Source of the DNA: JBDRAU01 sp043823315
GTDB lineage: Bacteria; Patescibacteriota; UBA1384; DTJR01
Reading direction: 5' to 3'
DNA length: 11,877 nucleotides
Assembly: GCA_043823315.1 (NCBI GenBank)
Contig: JBDRAU010000054.1
Coordinates: 1-11,877 of the forward strand
This document shows, one piece after another, positions 6,156-11,877 of the stretch; positions within the stretch are counted from its first letter, which is position 1; every line of letters starts with the position of its first letter. A program made the translations under genes and the position numbers. Below the pieces are notes generated by a model. It was not told the DNA's origin. It worked only from the letters and a program-made list of their open reading frames with translations, and made no database searches.

Positions 6156-7813
6156 ATACGATCAAATTTATCTATACCCAGACAATCAAGTGCAAGACCA
6201 AGAACAACGAGGAAAAAACTCACTAGAGTGATCCTCCTTGAAGACTCATTTGAAGAATCGGAAACAATCCGATTTTTTTCATAAAACGCATTAAAGTGGT
6301 TTGCAAAAGAAAAGGCAAAATCACATAATATATTGGGCTGCGACTTTAACGCTGATCTTAGGAGAACTTCTCTGATCTTGATCCCCTCTTTTATGAGCTC
6401 GATCTCTTCACCTTCGAAGCAATCAACGTCCTCAACGTTTTCAACGTTCTTATGTCTTCTCTTAAATTCTCGGATTAAACTTTTGGCTCTTGCATATGAA
6501 TACTCTAGATAAATTGCACTGTTACCCTTTAAGTCGATCAATCGCTCGAATGAAAAAACAATATCCGACTTTCTGTTTGACGAGAGATCGGCATATTTAA
6601 TTGCTGAAATCGCCAGCGATTCTTTCTTATCCTCTACGTCAGCATTTTTTTCTTTAGCTAATTTTGATATTCTCTTTGATGCTTCTTCCATCAATTCCTG
6701 AAGCAAAACCACTTGACCTTTTCGAGTCGACATTTTGCCGTCTTTAAAACGAATAAGCCCATGGCCAGCAAAAACAAGCTCGCATTCATTCAGATAGCCT
6801 AAGTCTTTGGCTATCTTGGAAAGCTGGCGGAAATGAAACTGTTGATCCATCCCCACGTGATAGATTAATCTTGATGGTTTAAATTTACTTACCCTATATT
6901 TTATCGCAGCTAAGTCGCGGGTCATGTATAACGCCGCACCGTCCGCTTTAGTAATTAATGCAGGTGGCATATCGTCAAATTCAACGATTTTAGCACCTTG
7001 CGACACTCGTATTATTTTCTTCTTTTCAAGATCGGAAATTACTTCATCTGTTTTGTCGTTGTAAAAACTCTCGCCAATAGCATTATCAATTTTAACGCCC
7101 AATAATTTATAGATTCTTTCAAACTCTGCCATTGAGTATTCTACAGATTCCTGCCAATACCTCTTGGCCTCAGCATCACCTGTCTCTAGTTTTCTAAACC
7201 ATTGTCTTGCCTCATCTTCAAGTGAGCTGTCCTTTTCCGCTTCGCTGTGAAATTTTACATATAGAGCATTGAGTTCGCTTATGGGATCTTTTTTTATTTT
7301 TTCAGTATCTCCCCATTTTTTTATCGCCACAATCAGTTTGCCAAACTGCGTTCCCCAGTCACCAAGGTGATTTATACCGACCGTATTAAAACCAAGCGCT
7401 CTATGGATATTTAAATTAGCTTGACCGATAATTGTTGAACGCAAATGTCCTACCGAAAAAGGCTTGGCAATATTCGGAGAGGAATAATCCATTACAACCG
7501 TATCGCCGGAATTTGCCTTAATGTATTTTTTTTCATCATCAAGAACCTTCTCCATCTGCTTGATAACTGCTTTGGGAGAAAGCTTGATATTTATAAAACC
7601 TGACTTTTCAGATACACCGCTAACTAAAGAATTTTCCAATCCTTTCGCAAGCTGGTCTGTAATCTCAAGTGCTCCTTTATCCGAACCTTCTGAAATTATT
7701 TTAACTTGATCGGGGGTAATCGAAAAATCGCAAAACTTACCTCCGGAGCGAAGGTCAAGTTTCTCGATCTTCAGAAGTTCTTTGATCCTATTTTCTAACT
7801 GCTCTTTAAGCAT
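6152..7813 (-). CDS. argS: arginyl-tRNA synthetase
   Basis: A class I synthetase that charges tRNA-Arg with arginine. It has 553 residues, within the usual 550-600. An N-terminal Add-1 type tRNA-binding domain (about 1-90) is followed by the catalytic core with SSPNIAKPFSVGHLRST at 111-127. The HIGH-type motif is SVGH (S120-H123), with Ser in place of the first His; I recall the same variant in some Gram-positive ArgRS. GINHLGDWGTQFGKL is a typical ArgRS block. The second signature is KMSTR (K360-R364). The C-terminal DALR anticodon-binding domain starts near EYSYARAKS and includes FNAFYEKNRIV. ATG 7813 overlaps the end of tyrS by 8 nt, so translation is probably coupled and no Shine-Dalgarno is needed. 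Its stop shares CTAG with the stop of the convergent PP2C-like gene. Confidence 0.97.
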   Translation of the reverse strand: MLKEQLENRIKELLKIEKLDLRSGGKFCDFSITPDQVKIISEGSDKGALEITDQLAKGLENSLVSGVSEKSGFINIKLSPKAVIKQMEKVLDDEKKYIKANSGDTVVMDYSSPNIAKPFSVGHLRSTIIGQANLNIHRALGFNTVGINHLGDWGTQFGKLIVAIKKWGDTEKIKKDPISELNALYVKFHSEAEKDSSLEDEARQWFRKLETGDAEAKRYWQESVEYSMAEFERIYKLLGVKIDNAIGESFYNDKTDEVISDLEKKKIIRVSQGAKIVEFDDMPPALITKADGAALYMTRDLAAIKYRVSKFKPSRLIYHVGMDQQFHFRQLSKIAKDLGYLNECELVFAGHGLIRFKDGKMSTRKGQVVLLQELMEEASKRISKLAKEKNADVEDKKESLAISAIKYADLSSNRKSDIVFSFERLIDLKGNSAIYLEYSYARAKSLIREFKRRHKNVENVEDVDCFEGEEIELIKEGIKIREVLLRSALKSQPNILCDFAFSFANHFNAFYEKNRIVSDSSNESSRRITLVSFFLVVLGLALDCLGIDKFDRI

Positions 7814-8999
7814 TAAGTTTTACTTTAACAAAGTTTCTTTTTCCAGCGCTTAAGACAAATTCTTGCTCAGTGAGGACTTTATCTTCTTTAATGATCTCTG
7901 AGTCTATTTTGATAGCCCCTTGTTCTATAAGGCGTTTGGCAGCTGAATTACTGGGCGCAAAATCAGCTTTAACTAAAAGATCAACCAAGCCAATACCCTT
8001 CATTGCATCAATTTCCCTAATTAACGAAGGAGCTTCTTTTAAACGAAATACTTTATCGAAATGGTCTTGGGCTCTTTTTGCATCATCTTTAGAGGAAAGC
8101 TTGCTGGTTACTTCGAAAGCAAGCTCAGCCTTTGCATCTCTTGGATTGAGCGATGAACCCAAATCTTTTTCAAGCCGACTAATCTCCTCCATGCTTTTAT
8201 CCGTCAGAAGTTCAAAACCAATCAAAATTAGCTCATCGGGAAATGACATAATCTTGCCATAAACGTCTTCCGGTGAATCATCCAGGGAAATAATATTTCC
8301 TTCGGTTTTGCCCATTTTCTTGCCCTGGGGGTCAGTTAATAGCTTCATCGCCAAAACAAATTTTTCTCTGTTTTTGAGCTTTCTCATCAAGCTGCGACCA
8401 GCCATCATGTTGAAGATCTGGTCATTTCCCCCTACTTGCAAATCAACCTCCATTGTGACCGCGTCATAAGCTTGAAATATCGGATATAGAAATTCATGCA
8501 AATATATCTCTTTGCCAGCCTTTAGGCGCTCTTGGAACATGTCTCTTTCGATCAATTGCTGAACTGTAAAATTAGAGGCGAGCTCCAGCATATCGACAGG
8601 CTTTAATATATTTGACCATTCTTCATTATGTAAAAACTTAAAATCAGTTTTTTGCGTATCAAGGATCTTGCCAATCAACTGCTTGTAATTTTTAGAGTTT
8701 TCATCAACCTCAGCTTTGGTCAGCTTTTTACGCGCAGCATTCTTATCAGTGGGATCGCCTATTCGGGCTGTAAAGTCTCCGATTAAAACAATAACCTCGT
8801 GTCCCAAATCCTGAAAAGCGCGCAGTTTTTTTAAAACTACCATGTGGCCTATGTGGAGCTTTCCGGTTGGATCGATTCCGTTATATATTTTTAACTTCTT
8901 TCCGGATTTGAGATCCAAAATGAGTGCTTCCCTGCTGGGCAAAATAGCAGACACACCCCTCGAAACAACTTCCTCTATTTTTTCTAAATCCATGCTCAT
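7806..8999 (-). CDS. tyrS: tyrosyl-tRNA synthetase
   Basis: A class I synthetase that charges tRNA-Tyr. With ATG 8999 it has 397 residues, close to the TyrZ type. The HIGH motif is HIGH at 49-52 in GIDPTGKLHIGHM. FLYPIFQAYDAV and QVGGNDQIFNMMAGR are the tyrosine and tRNA recognition blocks. The KMSKS motif is KMGKT (K228-T232), a common TyrRS variant. An S4 RNA-binding domain forms the C-terminus (SNSAAKRLIEQGAIKID). ATG 8999 is preferred because AGGA lies 6 nt before it. An in-frame GTG at 9032 would add 11 residues and is the alternative. The gene overlaps argS by 8 nt, so the pair forms an operon. A promoter is visible at 9073-9101, giving a leader of roughly 66 nt. Confidence 0.97.
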   Translation of the reverse strand: MSMDLEKIEEVVSRGVSAILPSREALILDLKSGKKLKIYNGIDPTGKLHIGHMVVLKKLRAFQDLGHEVIVLIGDFTARIGDPTDKNAARKKLTKAEVDENSKNYKQLIGKILDTQKTDFKFLHNEEWSNILKPVDMLELASNFTVQQLIERDMFQERLKAGKEIYLHEFLYPIFQAYDAVTMEVDLQVGGNDQIFNMMAGRSLMRKLKNREKFVLAMKLLTDPQGKKMGKTEGNIISLDDSPEDVYGKIMSFPDELILIGFELLTDKSMEEISRLEKDLGSSLNPRDAKAELAFEVTSKLSSKDDAKRAQDHFDKVFRLKEAPSLIREIDAMKGIGLVDLLVKADFAPSNSAAKRLIEQGAIKIDSEIIKEDKVLTEQEFVLSAGKRNFVKVKLNA

Positions 9000-9072
9000 T
9001 ATTGGTCCTGCTTTACTTGACTTTGATTTCACATTTTTCTATAATTTTCAAAGCGAATCACTTTACCCAAGT

Positions 9073-9101
9073 ATTTTACCTAAATTTATGGTATTATTCA
9101 A
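9073..9101 (-). promoter_or_regulatory. promoter of tyrS-argS
   Basis: On the minus strand TTGAAT (9101-9096), a 17-nt spacer and TAAAAT (9078-9073; 5 of 6 to TATAAT) form a sigma70-like promoter with a start near 9066. It overlaps the -10 element of the divergent PBP gene (9087-9097), so polymerase could not occupy both at once. Leader bases 9000-9066 show no T-box specifier or antiterminator and are too short for one. Confidence 0.45.
9087..9097 (+). promoter_or_regulatory. extended -10 promoter of the PBP gene
   Basis: TATGGTATTAT contains TG, one base, then TATTAT (9092-9097; 5 of 6 to consensus), ending exactly 9 nt before ATG 9107. The predicted start is near 9104, so the leader is about 3 nt. 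No Shine-Dalgarno is present. Layout and sequence match the element at 3991-4001. Confidence 0.5.
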
Positions 9102-9106
9102 ATAAG

Positions 9107-11877
9107 ATGAAACTTGCAGGAATACTCAATCTAGGAAGCGTAAAGAAGTTTCGACTCCCCAATACCAAGGAGGAGAAAAAGTTATTTAAGAAGAAACTGT
9201 TAAGGGTAGCCTTGGGTTTTGTGGGTTTTATCGTGCTTCTGTTTCTTTGGTATGCGAAAGATTTACCAACCCCTAACAGATTGGCTAAGCTTCACGCCTC
9301 GGAGAGTACTAAAATCCTAGCAAAAAATGGGGATATTCTGTATGAAACAGGCGACCAAAGACGAACAGTGGTCGGAAATGATCAGATTCCTCAATCTGTG
9401 AAAGATGCAACTATCGCGATAGAAGATGCTAATTTTTATAAACACGGCGGTTTAGACTTTAAGGGAATAGCCAGAGCAATCGGTGCAGATATATTAAATT
9501 TTAAAAAATCTCAAGGTGGATCGACTATCACCCAGCAATTTGTCAAAAACGCCGTCCTAACGAACCAAAAATCGATCTCCCGAAAAGTTAAAGAAGTTAT
9601 TTTGTCGATAGAAATCGAGCAAATATACTCCAAAGACGAAATTCTGAATATGTATTTAAACGAAATTCCATATGGCGGAAATATCTATGGAGTAGAAGAA
9701 GCAAGTAAGACCTATTTTGGGAAATCATCTAAGGATCTGACCCTCTCGGAAGCTGCAACTCTCGCGGCTATTCCTCAAGCGCCTACCTATTATTCTCCTT
9801 ATGGCTCTCACACGGATCAGCTTTTCGGGCGTAAAGACTATGTGCTCGATAGAATGGAAAAACTTGGGTATATAACGCTAGAAGAAGCCAAAAAAGCTAA
9901 AGGAGACTCCCCGACTGCCGAAAATCCCAAATTTACACCACGCAGGGAATCTATAAAAGCTCCACACTTCGTTATGTATATTCGGGAAAAGCTGGTTGAG
10001 CAGTACGGGGAGAAGATGGTCAACAGCGGAGGATTAACTGTTACGACCACATTAGACCCAGAACTTCAAAAAAACGCCGAAGATGCAATCGCCTTGGGAG
10101 AAGCGAAAATTACGAGATATGGCGCTACCAACGCCGCCCTTGTTTCCGTTGATGTTAAGACGGGAGAGATTGTGGCGATGGTGGGAGGCAAAGACTTCTT
10201 TGACTTAGAACACGGTGGAAACGTTAATGTAACTGATTCGGCCCGTCAGCCAGGCTCTTCTTTTAAACCAATTGTATATGCGACTGCTTTCAAACAATCG
10301 CGATTTTCACCGGCATTCAATCTTTTTGATCTGACTACGGATTTTGGAAATTATACGCCCAATAACTACGACGGTTCAAATCGAGGGGCACTAACAATGA
10401 GAACAGCCCTCGCAAATTCGCTTAACATTCCGGCGGTTAAAACGCTGGGTTTAGTAGGAGTAAAAGAAGCAATTAAAACTGCCAAAGACCTCGGAATCAC
10501 AACTCTTACCGATCCAGACCGTTATGGCCTAGCATTGGTTTTAGGCGGAGGAGAGGTAAAACCAATCGAGATGGCTGGTGCTTTTTCAGCATTTGCTAAT
10601 AATGGTGAATTTCATAAACCCGTGGGAATTTTAAAGATAGAGGATCATAAAAAAAAGGTCCTATATGAATATAAAGCCGACACTAATAAATTTCAAGCAA
10701 TCGATCCGCAGATTGCCTATCAGATTTCAGACATCCTAGACGACGACAACGCAAGGTGTATGGTTTTTGGCTGTGACAATGCACTCAATTTCGGGGAATA
10801 TCACGTTGCCGCAAAAACTGGAACCACTCAAGAATTTCACGATGCTTGGACGGTAGGTTACTCCCCAAAATATGCCGCGGCAGTCTGGGTTGGTAATAAT
10901 GACAATGCTAAAATGAGCCCTGGAGCAGATGGATCAGTAGTGGCAGCTCCGATCTTTCATAGCTATATGGCAAAATTGGTTGACAATACTGAGTTCACTC
11001 GACCGAGTGGAATTCAAGAAATTACTGTTGAAAAGTTTTCAAGTAAACTCCCAACGCAATATTCCAAACAAACCGTTAAGGATATATTTGCATCCTGGCA
11101 AGTCCCGACAGAAAAAGACAACATAAATGCTATTTTCAAAGTTAATAAAGTCAACAATAAGGTTGCCACAGATACAACCCCAGTCGAACTTATAGAGGAT
11201 AAAATATTTACAAACATTCACAACGAATGGGGTGACACTTGGCAAAAATACCCAAACTGGGAAGGTCCGGTTAGGGCGTGGGCAAAGCAAAACGGATATT
11301 TGCTTCCTCCGATGGAAAAAGACGATAGTTATTCCAGCCTTCCTTCGATTTCAATTTCTTCACCTGTAAATAGCGCTACTCTGTCGGGGGAAGTGAATGT
11401 GTCAATTAACACATCCTCCTCTCATGGTACATCAAGGGTGGTCTATTATCTCAACAACACAGAAATTGGATCCTCCAGTCAGTCACCCTACTCGCTGAAA
11501 TTCAATACCGAGAAATATCCCAATGGTTCTTATACTCTCTTGGCACGCTCGCAGGACGACAACGGCGTATCGGCCCAAACTAGCATCAACGTCAAGTTAT
11601 TAAATTCTCTAGCTCCTTCTATCTCCGCGTTTACTGTTTCGTCTATAACTAACTCATCGGCAAAAATTTCCTTTACAACAAATGTCAGTTCAAACTCAAT
11701 TATTTACTACGGAATCAATCCCTCTAGTCTAAACGGCAGTAAATCATCGGGAACAAATACGGAATCCCACATTGCAACCCTTAGCGACCTAAACGGCACA
11801 ACTAAGTACTACTACCGTGTTGATGTAACCGCCTCTGGTCAAACATCGCAAAAAACAGGATCCTTTACTACCAATTA
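9107..11877 (+). CDS. class A penicillin-binding protein (PBP1a type) with Ig-like and Fn3-like tail, cut by window edge
   Basis: A bifunctional peptidoglycan synthase: it polymerises lipid II and cross-links stem peptides outside the membrane. At least 923 codons are visible. A short basic cytoplasmic tail precedes one membrane helix (about 32-48). The GT51 domain shows EDANFYKHGG with catalytic E106, QGGSTITQQ at 136-144 and the RKVKEVILSIEIE block. The transpeptidase has SSFK with nucleophile S384, SLN at 438-440 and KTG at 570-572. The only two cysteines, C551 and C556, lie close before KTG and may form a disulfide. After the transpeptidase come a linker (about 640-745), an Ig-like domain (about 747-833) and an Fn3-like domain (from about 836), both Ser/Thr/Asn-rich; class A PBPs often end earlier. 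ATG 9107 lies divergent from tyrS. The C-terminus is outside the window. Enzyme assignment is firm; tail domains are by pattern. Confidence 0.95.
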   Translation, partial: MKLAGILNLGSVKKFRLPNTKEEKKLFKKKLLRVALGFVGFIVLLFLWYAKDLPTPNRLAKLHASESTKILAKNGDILYETGDQRRTVVGNDQIPQSVKDATIAIEDANFYKHGGLDFKGIARAIGADILNFKKSQGGSTITQQFVKNAVLTNQKSISRKVKEVILSIEIEQIYSKDEILNMYLNEIPYGGNIYGVEEASKTYFGKSSKDLTLSEAATLAAIPQAPTYYSPYGSHTDQLFGRKDYVLDRMEKLGYITLEEAKKAKGDSPTAENPKFTPRRESIKAPHFVMYIREKLVEQYGEKMVNSGGLTVTTTLDPELQKNAEDAIALGEAKITRYGATNAALVSVDVKTGEIVAMVGGKDFFDLEHGGNVNVTDSARQPGSSFKPIVYATAFKQSRFSPAFNLFDLTTDFGNYTPNNYDGSNRGALTMRTALANSLNIPAVKTLGLVGVKEAIKTAKDLGITTLTDPDRYGLALVLGGGEVKPIEMAGAFSAFANNGEFHKPVGILKIEDHKKKVLYEYKADTNKFQAIDPQIAYQISDILDDDNARCMVFGCDNALNFGEYHVAAKTGTTQEFHDAWTVGYSPKYAAAVWVGNNDNAKMSPGADGSVVAAPIFHSYMAKLVDNTEFTRPSGIQEITVEKFSSKLPTQYSKQTVKDIFASWQVPTEKDNINAIFKVNKVNNKVATDTTPVELIEDKIFTNIHNEWGDTWQKYPNWEGPVRAWAKQNGYLLPPMEKDDSYSSLPSISISSPVNSATLSGEVNVSINTSSSHGTSRVVYYLNNTEIGSSSQSPYSLKFNTEKYPNGSYTLLARSQDDNGVSAQTSINVKLLNSLAPSISAFTVSSITNSSAKISFTTNVSSNSIIYYGINPSSLNGSKSSGTNTESHIATLSDLNGTTKYYYRVDVTASGQTSQKTGSFTTN

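Noticed and set aside
7870..8262. 130-residue plus-strand ORF
   Set aside because: Antisense to the C-terminal part of tyrS; Ser/Leu-rich composition is typical of a mirror reading.
9000..9032. tyrS starting at GTG 9032
   Set aside because: Possible, but ATG 8999 has an AGGA site at good spacing and gives the usual N-terminal length.
9000..9066. T-box riboswitch before tyrS-argS
   Set aside because: The leader is only about 66 nt and shows no T-box sequence or terminator/antiterminator stems.
1..11877. CRISPR array, tRNA, rRNA, insertion sequence, phage or toxin-antitoxin genes
   Set aside because: No spaced direct repeats, no cloverleaf-like gene with GTTCRA arm, no terminal repeats or transposase motifs were seen; genes fill nearly all the sequence.

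Overview
The window looks like chromosomal DNA of an ultra-small bacterium of the Candidate Phyla Radiation (Patescibacteria). This is an inference from its content. It is AT-rich and very gene-dense, many genes lack a clear Shine-Dalgarno site, and it carries a small two-helix DUF5652-type membrane protein that I know mainly from these genomes, plus a two-domain RarA and a class A penicillin-binding protein with added Ig-like and Fn3-like domains. No tRNA, rRNA, CRISPR array, insertion sequence or phage gene is visible. No gap between genes exceeds about 110 bases.

Left block (1-3918, minus strand). Seven genes run head to tail: rarA (replication-fork AAA+ ATPase), a 37-residue acidic Cys-rich ORF, a YgjP-like zinc metallopeptidase, an exonuclease III, a small two-helix membrane protein, a DUF5652 gene broken by a frameshift, and mnmA (tRNA 2-thiouridylase, cut by the window edge). 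Gaps run from a 26-nt overlap to 43 nt, so this is probably one transcription unit with internal promoters. The theme is genome maintenance, small membrane proteins and tRNA modification.

Middle (4011-6155, plus strand). A single 714-residue protein has a degenerate PP2C-like domain inside, one membrane helix, and a helical plus probable beta-propeller domain outside. It is the least explained gene here. Its stop codon shares the palindrome CTAG with the stop of argS, which runs towards it.

Right block. tyrS and argS (minus strand, 8-nt overlap) form a two-gene aminoacyl-tRNA synthetase operon. Divergent from them is a class A PBP (9107 to the window end, cut off). The two divergent promoters appear to overlap at 9073-9101.

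Two plus-strand genes, the PP2C-like gene and the PBP gene, have the same extended -10 element exactly 9 nt before ATG. The small membrane gene at 1178 has a -35/-10 pair that places the transcription start on its GTG. Together these suggest leaderless or nearly leaderless transcripts.
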